From the NCBI GenBank assembly GCA_963772265.1, contig CAVYWS010000002.1:62001-126000 (forward strand): 64,000 nucleotides of DNA, in the 5' to 3' direction. Position 1 is the stretch's first letter. Each line of letters begins with the position of its first letter. The translations under genes and the position numbers were made by a program. Positions 51,070 to 63,306 of this stretch are shown here, piece by piece. The notes beneath the pieces were generated by a model. The model had not been told where the DNA came from, ran no database searches, and worked only from the letters and a program-made list of their open reading frames with translations. This DNA comes from Mayfieldus sp963772265. Its GTDB lineage: Bacteria; Actinomycetota; Thermoleophilia; Solirubrobacterales; 70-9.

Positions 51070-52539
51070 ATGGAGGAGCAGCTCAACGCCCTCGACGCCA
51101 CCTTCCTCGAGCTGGAGGAGGCGGACCTGGGCGCCCACATGCACATCGGCGGGGTGATGGTGTTCGAGCCCAGGGCGGAGGGGAAAGCCCCAACCGTGGG
51201 AGAGCTGGTCGCGCGGCTCGAGCGGGGGGCTGAGAAGCTGCCGCGGTTCCGCCAGCGGCTCTCGGAGCCGCAGACCGGCGGGCTCTCCTGGCCGAGCTGG
51301 CGCGAGGACGAGCGCTTCCGGGTCTCCAACCACGTGCGGGCTGCGCGCCTTCCCGCCCCTGGAGGCCAGCGCGAGCTATTGGAATGGGCGAGCGAGTTCT
51401 ACTCCGAGCGTCTCGACCGCAGTCAGCCGCTGTGGGAGATGGTGATCGTCGAGGGCCTCGAGGGAGGCCGCTGGGCGATCGCCAGCAAGACCCATCACTG
51501 CATGGTCGACGGGGTCGGATCGGTGGACACGATCGACCTCGTGCTCGATCGCGAGCCCGAGCCGCCGAGACGTGCTCGTTCGGAGGTCTCCAGCGGCCCG
51601 GTATCGCCACCCCCGAGGCCACTGCCGCTGCAGTCGGCGGTGAAGGCGGCAACCGAGATCGGACGGCTCGGCACCCGCGCCGTTCGGCTGCCATTCGATC
51701 TCGCCAGGGCCGGGGCCTCCCTGCTCGGCACCACGCTCGGCACCGCCCGGCACCCGGGGCGTGCGGCGGAGGCGCTGAAGCGCTCGGCCGCCCTCGCCGA
51801 TCTGATCGTCGAGGACGAGCTGAACGCCGCCCCGAGGACCAGCCTCAACGCGCCGATCGGCGGCAAGCGCCGCCTCGCGGTCGCCTGGGTGCCGCTTGCG
51901 GACCTGAAGGAGATAAAGCAGGAGCTCGGGGGCACCCTCAACGACGTGGTGCTGGCGATCGCCGCCGGCGGCCTGCGGAGGCTGTTGATCGACCGCCGGG
52001 AGACGCCTCCGGACAGCGGGCTTCGGGCGATGGTGCCGGTCAACCTGCGAGCCGCCGGAGAGGAGCTGGCGCTCGGCAACCGCATCACCTCGCTGTTCGT
52101 CCAGCTTCCCGTCGACGTCGAGGACCCGGTCGAGCGCTACGGGCGCCAGATCGAGGCGGCCGAGAAGATGAAGTCGGGAACGCAGGCGCTGGGCTCGAGC
52201 ACCCTGCTCGACCTCACCCGCCATGCGCCGCCCGTGATTCACAGCTTCCTCGCCCGCTCGCTGTTCGCAACGCGGCTCTTCAACGTCACGATCACCAACG
52301 TGCCCGGGCCGCAGGAGACCCTCTACGGCCTGGGGTCGAAGATGACCGACATCTGGCCGCTTGTGCCGCTGGCGGCCGATCACGCCGTGGGGCTGGCGGT
52401 GCTCAGCTACGACGGCAGGGTGTTCTTCGGGCTCAACGCAGATCGCGACTCAATGCCCGACCTCGAGGTGCTGGCCGACGGCATCGAGGAATCGTTCGCG
52501 GAGCTGCGCGAGGCCGCCGCGGCCACCGCCACGCGGTAG
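51070..52539 (+). CDS. Wax ester synthase/diacylglycerol acyltransferase (WS/DGAT)
   Basis: A 489-residue enzyme that esterifies acyl-CoA to diacylglycerol or long-chain alcohols for storage lipid. The N-terminus (NALDATFLELEEADLGAHMH) and the catalytic HHxxxDG motif (THHCMVDGVGSVDTI, near residue 140) are conserved. The C-terminal NDVVLAIAAGGLRRLL, PVNLRA and NVTITNVPGPQETLYG match the family. It starts at ATG 51070 with AGAGAGGAA upstream. It stands alone between the phosphatase and hydrogenase genes. Such enzymes mark lipid-accumulating actinobacteria. Confidence 0.93.
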   Translation: MEEQLNALDATFLELEEADLGAHMHIGGVMVFEPRAEGKAPTVGELVARLERGAEKLPRFRQRLSEPQTGGLSWPSWREDERFRVSNHVRAARLPAPGGQRELLEWASEFYSERLDRSQPLWEMVIVEGLEGGRWAIASKTHHCMVDGVGSVDTIDLVLDREPEPPRRARSEVSSGPVSPPPRPLPLQSAVKAATEIGRLGTRAVRLPFDLARAGASLLGTTLGTARHPGRAAEALKRSAALADLIVEDELNAAPRTSLNAPIGGKRRLAVAWVPLADLKEIKQELGGTLNDVVLAIAAGGLRRLLIDRRETPPDSGLRAMVPVNLRAAGEELALGNRITSLFVQLPVDVEDPVERYGRQIEAAEKMKSGTQALGSSTLLDLTRHAPPVIHSFLARSLFATRLFNVTITNVPGPQETLYGLGSKMTDIWPLVPLAADHAVGLAVLSYDGRVFFGLNADRDSMPDLEVLADGIEESFAELREAAAATATR

Positions 52540-52581
52540 TCTCGGCCGCAGTCCCTCAGCAGCAGGCCGGAGGAGCCGAGC

Positions 52582-53714
<1,133 letters not shown>

Positions 53715-53718
<4 letters not shown>

Positions 53719-54189
53719 GCGAACGCGGCATCGCCGAGGTGGTCGCCGAGTCTTCTTCCTTCGAGGGGCTGCGCGACGACCAGCTGGAGCTGATCGCCGG
53801 CTGCGGGCAGATCACGGCATTCGAGCCCGGGGAGCACCTCTTCCGCGAGGGCGAGCCGGCGGATGTCTTCTATGTGCTGCGGCACGGGCGCATCGCCCTG
53901 GAGTTGTTCATGCCGGGACGGGGGGCGATGACCGTCTCCACACACGGCCCGGGCGAGGTGGTCGGCTGGTCGTGGCTCTTTCCCCCCTACCGCTGGCACC
54001 TCGATGGCCGCGCGCTCGAGCACGGCTCCGCGATCGTCTTCGACGCTGAATGCCTGCGGGGGAAAGCCGAGTCCGACCACGAGCTCGGCTACGAGCTGAT
54101 GAAGCGGTTCGCTGCCCAGATGGTCGCCCGCCTGCAGGCCACCCGGGTGCAACTTCTCGATGTCTATGGCCAGGTCCCGCGCAGGCTGA
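53715..54189 (+). CDS. Cyclic-nucleotide-binding domain protein in the hydrogenase operon
   Basis: A ~157-residue protein of the CRP fold without a DNA-binding domain. FEPGEHLFREGEPADVFYVL near residue 38, GPGEVVGWSWLFP near 80, and a long C-terminal helix (MKRFAAQMVARLQATRVQLL) match a stand-alone cNMP-binding domain. The PxPR-type phosphate cassette is replaced by PPYRWHLDGRALE, so binding of cyclic nucleotide is not assured. It starts at GTG 53715, overlapping hydB by 4 bases. As written the frame runs on to 54536 inside hydG; a one-base shift near 54180 would stop it at TGA 54187-54189. It may regulate the enzyme directly. Confidence 0.75.
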
Positions 54190-54211
54190 TCGCGACGCGG
54201 CTCCCGGGCCG

Positions 54212-55027
54212 ATGGTCCCCGACGTGTTCCGCGTGCGCCAGCGGGTGCAGGAGACCGGCGACACCTGGACCCTCGAGCTGGAGCCGTCGAACGGCTCGGG
54301 CCTGCCTGGCTTCGAGCCGGGCCAGTTCAACATGCTCTACGCGTTCGGGATCGGCGAGGTGCCGATCTCGATCTGCGGCGACCCCGCCGGCTCGGGGCCG
54401 CTGCTGCACACCGTCCGCGCAGTCGGCTCGGTCACCGAGGCGATCTGCCGCTGCGAACCCGGCGCACAGCTCGGGGTCCGCGGGCCCTACGGCAGCTCCT
54501 GGCCGGTCGAAGAGGCCGCCGGGGGTGACCTGGTGATCGTCGCCGGGGGACTTGGGATGGCGCCGCTGCGCCCCGCGGTGCTGGCGGCGATCGCGGCCCG
54601 CGACAGCTTCCGCGACGTCTTCCTGCTCTACGGAGGACGCGAGCCGGAGCAGCTCCTCTATCGCGAGGAGCTCGGTAGCTGGGCGACGGAGCCGGCGCTT
54701 CGGTTCGGGCTCACGGTTGACAGCGCCGGCCCCGACTGGAACGGCGACGTCGGCGTGGTGACGACGCTGTTCGACCGTGCCGGGTTCGACCCCGCCCAGA
54801 CCACCGCGCTGCTCTGCGGCCCCGAGGTGATGATGCGCTTCGCGGCGCGGGGGCTGCGCGACCGTGGCGTCCCGGCCGAGCGCATCCACCTCTCGATGGA
54901 GCGCAACATGAAATGCGCGGTGACCCAGTGCGGGCGCTGCGTCTTCGGCCCGACCTACGTCTGCCGCGACGGCCCGGTGATGCGGCTCTCCGACGTCCAG
55001 CGCTTCTTCGAGATCAAGGAGGTCTGA
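54212..55027 (+). CDS. hydG: [NiFe] hydrogenase FAD/NAD(P)-binding subunit HydG
   Basis: A 271-residue flavoprotein of the ferredoxin-NADP reductase fold. The FAD site is in PGQFNMLYAFGIGEVPISI near residue 40, the NAD(P) site in VIVAGGLGMAPLRPAV near 110 and LLYGGREPEQLLY near 140. The C-terminal 2Fe-2S motif is in MKCAVTQCGRCVFGP with the last ligand in YVCRDG. It carries electrons between NADPH and the iron-sulfur subunit. I start it at ATG 54212; no earlier start in this frame is convincing. It ends at 55027, overlapping the small subunit. Confidence 0.93.
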   Translation: MVPDVFRVRQRVQETGDTWTLELEPSNGSGLPGFEPGQFNMLYAFGIGEVPISICGDPAGSGPLLHTVRAVGSVTEAICRCEPGAQLGVRGPYGSSWPVEEAAGGDLVIVAGGLGMAPLRPAVLAAIAARDSFRDVFLLYGGREPEQLLYREELGSWATEPALRFGLTVDSAGPDWNGDVGVVTTLFDRAGFDPAQTTALLCGPEVMMRFAARGLRDRGVPAERIHLSMERNMKCAVTQCGRCVFGPTYVCRDGPVMRLSDVQRFFEIKEV

Positions 55028-55830
55028 TCGAGGCCCAGGTCAAACCGAAGCTGGCGGTCTGGAAGTTCGCCTCCTGCGACGGCTGCCAGCTCACCCTGCT
55101 CGGCTGCGAGGACGAGCTGCTCCCGCTTGCCGACCGGATCGAGATCGCCTACTTCCTCGAGGCAAGGCGGGCCACGGTGGAAGGCCCATATGACCTCTCG
55201 CTGGTCGAGGGCTCGATCACGACCGCCGAGGATGCGGAGCGGATCCAGCAGGTGCGAAGCGCGTCGCGGCGCCTGGTGACGATCGGAGCCTGCGCCACCT
55301 CGGGGGGGATCCAGGCGCTGCGCAACTTCGCCGACACCGAGGAGTTCGTGGCCGCCGTCTACGCGACTCCGGAGTACATCTCGACCCTGGATACCTCGAC
55401 TCCGATCAGCGCCCACGTCGCGGTCGACTACGAGCTGCAGGGCTGCCCGATCAACGGCCGCCAGCTGCTTCAGGTGATCGGCGCCTACCTCAACGAGCGC
55501 CGCCCCGACCTGCCCGAATACAGCGTCTGCATGGAGTGCAAGCGGCGCGGCAACGTCTGCGTCATGGTCGCCCACGGAACCCCCTGCCTGGGTCCGGTGA
55601 CCCACGCCGGCTGCGGTGCCCTCTGCCCCACGTACAACCGTGGCTGCTACGGCTGCTACGGGCCGATGGAGAGCCCCAACACCGGGTCGCTGGCCGGATG
55701 GATGCGCGACAGCCTCGGCTCCAGCGAGCCAGACCTGCTGCGTGAGTTCCGCAACTTCAACGCGGCGCGGCCGGCCTTCCGCGCCGAGAGCGAGGCGCAC
55801 GAGCACGGGGGTGACGCCGGTGGCGGATGA
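55024..55830 (+). CDS. hydD: [NiFe] hydrogenase small subunit HydD (CTG start)
   Basis: A ~268-residue small subunit with the proximal-cluster ligands in WKFASCDGCQLTLLGCED, GACATSGGIQALR and LQGCPINGRQLL. A further Cys-rich part (CMECKRRGNVC, CGALCPTYNRGCYGCYG) holds more 4Fe-4S clusters. The frame is open, but the expected start position has CTG (55024-55026), where ATG would give the usual ATGA overlap with hydG. AAGGAGG lies one base upstream of it, and no ATG, GTG or TTG follows before the first cysteines. Either CTG is used or a base is wrong. Confidence 0.92.
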   Translation: MIEAQVKPKLAVWKFASCDGCQLTLLGCEDELLPLADRIEIAYFLEARRATVEGPYDLSLVEGSITTAEDAERIQQVRSASRRLVTIGACATSGGIQALRNFADTEEFVAAVYATPEYISTLDTSTPISAHVAVDYELQGCPINGRQLLQVIGAYLNERRPDLPEYSVCMECKRRGNVCVMVAHGTPCLGPVTHAGCGALCPTYNRGCYGCYGPMESPNTGSLAGWMRDSLGSSEPDLLREFRNFNAARPAFRAESEAHEHGGDAGGG

Positions 55831-57133
55831 GGCCGGCAACGGCCGCACCCGCACGATCCGGACAGCCGCCCTGGCAAGGGTCGAGGGCGAGGGCGCGATG
55901 TTCGTGCGGGTGCGCGGCGATGAGGTGCTCGACGTGCAGCTTCAGATCTTCGAGGCGCCGCGCCTCTTCGAGGCCTTCCTGCGCGGCCGCTCCTACCGCG
56001 AGGCGCCCGACATCACCTCGCGGATCTGCGGCATCTGCCCGATCGCCTACCAGATGAGCGCCTGCGAGGCGATCGAGGACGCGCTCGGTATCGCCGTGAC
56101 CGACGAGATGCGGGCGCTGCGGCGGCTGATCTACTGCGGCGAGTGGCTGGAGAGCCACGCCCTTCACCTCTACATGCTGCACGCGCCCGACTTCCTCGGA
56201 TACGAGAGCGCCTTCACGATGGCCCGCGAGCACGGCGAGGTGGTCGAGCGCGGCCTGCGAACCAAGAAGGCCGGCAACCTGATGCTGGCGACGATCGGCG
56301 GCCGCGAGATCCACCCGATCAACGTCAGGGTCGGCGGCTTCTACCGCGCGCCACCCCGCGCTGACCTCGAGCCTCTGCGCGAGCATCTCGAGCGGGCCCG
56401 CGAAGAGGCCGCCGAGACGGTGCGCTGGACGGCGTCGCTGCCCTTCCCCGAGCTCGATCGCGACTACGAGTTCGTCGCCCTGCGCTCGCCGAACGAGGAG
56501 TACCCGATCGACCGCGGCCGGATCGTCTCCAGCCAGGGGATCGACACCGAGGCGGCGGGATTCGACGACACCTTCGAGGAGGTGCAGGTCGAGCACTCCA
56601 ACGCGCTGCAGTGCCGGGTGCGCGGCCGCGGCTCCTACCTGGCCGGGCCGATGGCGCGCTTCAACCTCAACTTCGACCGGCTCTCGCCGCTGGCCCGCGA
56701 GGCGGCGCAGGAGGCGGGGATCGGGGACGGCTGCCGAAACCCGTTCCAGAGCATCGTCGTGCGGGCAGTGGAGATCCTCTACGCCTGCGACGAGGCCCTG
56801 CGGCTTCTCGACGCCTACGAGCCTTTCGACCCGCCGGCGATCGAAGCCGAGCCGAAGGCCGCGGTCGGCCACGGCGTCACCGAGGCGCCCCGGGGCCTGC
56901 TCTACCACCGCTACGAGCTCGGCGCCGAGGGCGAGATCAAGGACGCCCGGATCATCCCGCCCACCTCGCAGAACCAGCGGGTGATCGAGGAGGACCTGCA
57001 GTCCTTCGTCCAACGCAACCTTGCGCTCGACGACGAGGAGCTGACCCTGCGCTGCGAGCAGACGATCCGCAACTACGACCCCTGCATCTCCTGCGCGACC
57101 CACTTCCTGCGGCTCGAGGTCGATCGGGGCTGA
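55820..57133 (+). CDS. hydA: [NiFe] hydrogenase large subunit HydA, group 3b type
   Basis: A ~437-residue catalytic subunit. The Ni-Fe ligands are in SRICGICPIAYQMS near residue 65 and in DPCISCATHFLRLEVDRG at the C-terminus; the residues after the His are short, and are removed by a maturation protease in this family. ARVEGEGAMFVRV near the N-terminus and IGGREIHPINVRVGGFY in the middle are also conserved. GTG 55820 or GTG 55811 can serve as start; I prefer 55820 for spacing from GGGGG. The combination with HydB, HydG and HydD identifies a bidirectional NADP-linked hydrogenase, thought to recycle reductant or ferment under low oxygen. Confidence 0.95.
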   Translation: MADEAGNGRTRTIRTAALARVEGEGAMFVRVRGDEVLDVQLQIFEAPRLFEAFLRGRSYREAPDITSRICGICPIAYQMSACEAIEDALGIAVTDEMRALRRLIYCGEWLESHALHLYMLHAPDFLGYESAFTMAREHGEVVERGLRTKKAGNLMLATIGGREIHPINVRVGGFYRAPPRADLEPLREHLERAREEAAETVRWTASLPFPELDRDYEFVALRSPNEEYPIDRGRIVSSQGIDTEAAGFDDTFEEVQVEHSNALQCRVRGRGSYLAGPMARFNLNFDRLSPLAREAAQEAGIGDGCRNPFQSIVVRAVEILYACDEALRLLDAYEPFDPPAIEAEPKAAVGHGVTEAPRGLLYHRYELGAEGEIKDARIIPPTSQNQRVIEEDLQSFVQRNLALDDEELTLRCEQTIRNYDPCISCATHFLRLEVDRG

Positions 57134-57156
57134 AGCCGGCCCAGGGCGGGCGCCGC

Positions 57157-57597
57157 TTGAGACTGATCGGGATCGGCAACCCCCTGCGCGGCGACGACGC
57201 GATCGGCCTCCTGGTCGCGCGCCGGGCTCGCGAGCTGGCCGGCAGCGGGGTCGAGGTGATGGAGCTCGAGGGCGAGCCCTCTCGCCTGATCGACGCCTGG
57301 CAGGACGCCGACGTCGCGGTCGTGGTCGACGCGGTCAGATCCGGGGCGCCAGAGGGAACCGTGATGCGATTCGACGCCGCCGCCGAGCCTCTTCCTGCCT
57401 CGGTCACCGCAACGTCGACCCATGCTCTCGGCCTCGGCGACGCGATCGAGATCGCCCGCGCCCTCGATCGGCTACCGCGGCGGCTGGTCGTCTACGCGAT
57501 CGAGGGAATCAGCTTCGAGGCCGGATCCGGCGTCTCGCCCGCCGTGGCGGCGACGGTGGACGAGGTCGCGCAGGCGGCCCTGGGCGAACCGGAATGA
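57157..57597 (+). CDS. Hydrogenase maturation protease (HycI/HyaD family)
   Basis: A 146-residue endopeptidase that trims the large-subunit C-terminus after nickel insertion. IGIGNPLRGDDAIGLLVARR at the N-terminus contains the Asp that recognises nickel; VVVDAVRSG near residue 60 and STHALGL near 90 hold the other metal-binding residues. I choose TTG 57157, with AGGGCGGG nine bases upstream, because the homologous sequence begins there. It is the only maturation gene in the window; hypABCDEF must lie elsewhere. Confidence 0.9.
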   Translation: MRLIGIGNPLRGDDAIGLLVARRARELAGSGVEVMELEGEPSRLIDAWQDADVAVVVDAVRSGAPEGTVMRFDAAAEPLPASVTATSTHALGLGDAIEIARALDRLPRRLVVYAIEGISFEAGSGVSPAVAATVDEVAQAALGEPE

Positions 57598-58028
57598 GTA
57601 CGGTTCGGCGCGTGGAACGACGCTACACCGGCCCCCGATTCGCCGACGCCAAGGTCCACGACGCGATGCGCGTGGGCGTCGTCACCTGCCGCCCGGAGAC
57701 CAGGCTCGTCGATGTCGCCAAGATGATGGTCGGTTATGGGATCCATTCGGTCGTCGTCGCGGAGGTCGGGGGCGATCCGGAATCGTGGGGAATCGTCTCC
57801 AGCCTCGACCTCGCTCACGCCGCCGACAGGCTTGACTCGACCACCGCGGGCGAGGCCGCGAGCAGCGACCTGCTGAAGATCTCCTCCGGCGAGCCGCTCT
57901 CCGAGGCGGCCAGGAAGATGGCCGAGCATGGAGTCACGCACCTGGTCGCGGTTCAGCCCGACAGCGGCCAGCCGGTGGGAATGATCTCGGCGCGCGCGAT
58001 CGCCGCCGCGCTCGCCTACGGATCCTGA
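57594..58028 (+). CDS. Two-CBS-domain protein
   Basis: A 144-residue protein made only of two CBS repeats (VGVVTCRPETRLVDVAKMM, and later KISSGEPLSEAARKMAE with VTHLVAVQPDS). CBS pairs bind adenosine nucleotides and act as energy sensors. It starts at ATG 57594 within the stop of the protease gene (ATGA), so it is the last gene of the hydrogenase operon. It is similar throughout to the CBS protein at 58.9 kb. It may regulate the hydrogenase or a partner in response to AMP or ATP. Confidence 0.88.
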   Translation: MSTVRRVERRYTGPRFADAKVHDAMRVGVVTCRPETRLVDVAKMMVGYGIHSVVVAEVGGDPESWGIVSSLDLAHAADRLDSTTAGEAASSDLLKISSGEPLSEAARKMAEHGVTHLVAVQPDSGQPVGMISARAIAAALAYGS

Positions 58029-58029
58029 C

Positions 58030-58923
58030 CTAGCTCGAGGCCCAGAGGTGATCGCGGCGGTAGCCGGCCAGGGCCTGGCCAGGGTCCCGGCCGCGGCTGC
58101 CGATGAAATCCTCGGCGATCGCCTCCAGCAGGTCGTCGATCGCCTCCAGCAGCATCGTCGCCTGGAACCGCATCTCGGGCGGCCGGTCGGGCGCCGCACA
58201 GCTCTGAGCGACCTCGATCAGCGACGGCAGCAGGACCGGCAGCGCGTGGCGCTCGTCGCGGGGGTGGAAGTAATAGGCGATCGGGGAGTGGACGAGGTCG
58301 TCGCGCATCGGGACCACCCGCGATGTGAGGTCGGCGAGGACCCCGGCCGCCACCGCCGGCTCCAGCCCCGCGAGACCGGTCTCGCTGCGGCGCTCCGCCC
58401 CGATCAGGAGCCCGATCTCATGCGAGAGCGACCGATAGTCGGACAGCACCCGGTAGAGGAGCAGGATCCAGGAGATGCTCGCGGTCAACAGCCCGAGGCC
58501 GATCAGCGTCTCGATCGGGCCGAGCAGGCGCAGCAGGTCGCCGGTCGGGACGATGTCGCCGTAGCCGAGGCTGGTCAGGTTGACCAGCGAGAGATAGAGC
58601 GCGTCGACAAACCCGTCCTCGTGGGACGGGTCGATGCCGGGGCTGAACGCGAAGCCTTCAGGCATATGCGGCCAGATGATCAGGCTGAACCCGAGCACGA
58701 CCAGCGCACCCCAGGCCGCGATCACCCCGATGAAGGCGATCGGCCCGGCAAGCGAGAGGACGTCGTGGCTGCCGCGCGCGACGCGGCGGGTGCCGCGCCA
58801 GATCATCCTTGTGAGGCTTCCGCCCACGACCCCGCGCCCATGGGGATGAAAGAGGGTATGAAAGACGTCGTGCAGGGCGACCAGGACGAGCAGCGCCCCG
58901 ACGACGGTGAGGACGACGGTCAC
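58030..58923 (-). CDS. Potassium channel, two-helix type with a large C-terminal domain
   Basis: A 297-residue ion channel. Two or three N-terminal hydrophobic segments (VVLTVVGALLVLVALHDVF, AFIGVIAAWGALVVLGFSLI) precede the pore helix and selectivity filter NLTSLGYGDIVPTGD near residue 115. The inner helix is IETLIGLGLLTASISWILLL. The C-terminal ~130 residues are cytoplasmic helices without an RCK domain. It starts at ATG 58923, overlapping by 4 bases the upstream CBS gene. That CBS protein could gate the channel. It converges on the hydrogenase operon: only one base lies between the stop codons. Confidence 0.88.
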   Translation of the reverse strand: MTVVLTVVGALLVLVALHDVFHTLFHPHGRGVVGGSLTRMIWRGTRRVARGSHDVLSLAGPIAFIGVIAAWGALVVLGFSLIIWPHMPEGFAFSPGIDPSHEDGFVDALYLSLVNLTSLGYGDIVPTGDLLRLLGPIETLIGLGLLTASISWILLLYRVLSDYRSLSHEIGLLIGAERRSETGLAGLEPAVAAGVLADLTSRVVPMRDDLVHSPIAYYFHPRDERHALPVLLPSLIEVAQSCAAPDRPPEMRFQATMLLEAIDDLLEAIAEDFIGSRGRDPGQALAGYRRDHLWASS

Positions 58924-59324
58924 GCGAGCGCCAGGCTCGCGGCGACGTCAAGCGAGGAGAGAACCCCAATCGGGCGGTCGCCGGAGATGACGACCACGTG
59001 CGTCACTTCGTTCTCGGCCATCAGTTGTGCCGCCCGCTCGAGCGACTCGTCGGGCCCAATGGTGAGCAGCTCGGTGCCGGCGAACTCGCCCGCGGTGCGC
59101 TCGTCGACGTCCTCGGTGACCGCACGGAGGACGTCGACGTCGGTGACGATCCCCCAGACGTCTTCGCTGACGCCGTCGAGGTTGGTGGCGACGACGGAGT
59201 GGATCCCGTGCTCGGCCATCATCCTGGCGATCACCCGCAGCGGCGTCTCAGCCTGGCAGCTGAGCACGCCGTGCCGCATCGCGTCGGCGACGCGGATGCT
59301 CGCCAATGACCCAGAGCCGGCCAT
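58920..59324 (-). CDS. Two-CBS-domain protein linked to potassium channel
   Basis: A 134-residue CBS-pair protein. GVLSCQAETPLRVIARMMAE and HGIHSVVATNL form the first repeat and ESLERAAQLMAENEVTHVV the second. It is a close paralogue of the protein at 57.6 kb: both share GIHSVV, WGIV, TAGE and VTH at matching places. It overlaps the channel gene by 4 bases and shares one base with the glycosyltransferase stop, so it is in one operon with both. It would be a cytoplasmic adenosine-nucleotide sensor for the channel. Confidence 0.88.
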   Translation of the reverse strand: MAGSGSLASIRVADAMRHGVLSCQAETPLRVIARMMAEHGIHSVVATNLDGVSEDVWGIVTDVDVLRAVTEDVDERTAGEFAGTELLTIGPDESLERAAQLMAENEVTHVVVISGDRPIGVLSSLDVAASLALA

Positions 59325-60820
59325 CAGCGCCGAATCCTATGCCCGACCTTGCCGTGCCCGGGCAGCAGGGACCTCAGCCCCGATCTCACCTTGGCGCTCG
59401 TCGACTCGAGCTCCAGCAGCTCCTCCATGTGCTCGAAGTACTCGACCAGCCGCTGTACCTGCAGGAATTCCTCGATCACCCGCCGCCGGGCCGCGTTGCC
59501 AATCTGCCGCGCCCTCTCCGGGTCGGCCAGCAAACCGCTGATCGCCGAGCCGACCGCCGTGAGGTCCGCCGGGTCGACCAGCAGCCCGCTCTCGCCGTCG
59601 ACGATCTGATCCTGGATTCCGCCGACCCGCCCTCCGACCACCGGCTTCGCCTTCCACATCGCCTCGGCGACCGTGAGCCCGAAGCCCTCGGCGATGCTCT
59701 TCTGGACCACGATGTCGGCTCGGCGCTGGATCGCATTGACCATCGCGGCGTTCTCCTCGAGGTCCTCCATCGGCAGGCTGACCAGGTGAACGCGGCGGCG
59801 CACGGCGGCCGGAATCCCCTCCAATGTTCCGCGAACCTCGGCCAGGACACTGACCCCCTCGGGATCGTCGTCGACGGAGTTCGGATCCGGCCCGGCGATC
59901 ACCAGATGGGCGTCCTCGTCGTCGACGTGCTCGGCAAAGCAGCGGAGCAGGCCAACCGGGTCCTTGAGCCGGTCCCAGCGCGAGACCTGGGCGACCATCG
60001 GCGCATCGGCGGGGACCACCCCCTCCTGGACGATCGCCGCGCTGCGGTTGACCCGCGCCGGGGCGCCACTGGTGGAGACAAAGGTCGGGGGCGCATGGGA
60101 GTCGTCCGGCCCGAGGCCGATCGCCGCCACGATCGAGTGCACCGCCGCCTCGTCGAGATCCTGGTTCTTGGGCGAGAAGACGTCGATCGTCGGCGGCATG
60201 ATCCAGATCCGGTGCCCCTCGAGCCCGTCCCAGACGAAGCGCCGGCGGGAGAAGACCAGCGCCTGCGCGGCTTCGAGCTCGGGACGGAGGAAGTCCCAGG
60301 CCCGGTGGACGAGCTCGTTCGGCTCATCGACGCCGACATGGCAGCGCCAGACGATCGAGACGTCGGCGTCGCGAAGCGCCGCCACCATGCCGGCGGTCTG
60401 GGGATCGTGCAGGAAGACGACGTCGCCGGGCCGGACCAGCCGAGCCAACTCGGCCGACTCAGCGGCCAGCGTCGCGTCGTAGGCCTCGCGCTCGGTCTCT
60501 CCGAGCGGCCCGCCGTCGCCGGGATCGCCGTGCAGGTTGTTGTGAATCCGCTTGGTGATTTCGAAGAAGCGCGGATTCCCGCTCAGCGCCATCCAGCGGG
60601 CGTCGACGCCCGGCTCCGCGCACGTAGGCGAGATAGGTGCTGAGTATCTCCGCCACGCCGCCCCCCCGCGCGGTTGCATTCACGTGCCAGATCACCCTTC
60701 CGGCGAGCCGCGAGCGAGCCCGTTCGATCACCTCGCGACCTCCTCGAAGCGGTCGCCGACCAGACCCCGGAAGCGCTCCGGCGGCGAGCTGTGGAGTTGA
60801 ACCTCCGTCAGCCCGGACAT
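59324..60820 (-). CDS. GT4 glycosyltransferase, trehalose synthase (TreT)-like (two frameshifts)
   Basis: A ~495-residue retaining glycosyltransferase. ATG 60820 leads VQLHSSPPERFRGL, then shifts near 60734 and near 60617. Between them lies RVIWHVNATARGGGVAEIL, the donor-side N-terminus. After the second shift the sequence is unbroken: GNPRFFEITKRIHNNLHG, ARVNRSAAIVQEG, VAQVSRWDRLKDP and the GT4 catalytic E-x7-E in SIAEGFGLTVAEAMWKA. The pattern matches trehalose synthases of the TreT group, which join ADP/UDP-glucose to glucose. The product could be trehalose, matching the trehalose-type importer at 12-16 kb. It follows ppsA by 22 bases. Confidence 0.82.
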
Positions 60821-60842
60821 CGAGGCCTACCCCCAACCGCCC

Positions 60843-63281
<2,439 letters not shown>

Positions 63282-63306
63282 GTGTGCCTCAGGATGCCAG
63301 CACACT

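Noticed and set aside
54190..54536. Extension of the CNBD protein into hydG
   Set aside because: Beyond ~54180 the frame gives Arg/Ser/Pro-rich shadow sequence while hydG reads as a normal flavoprotein in another frame.
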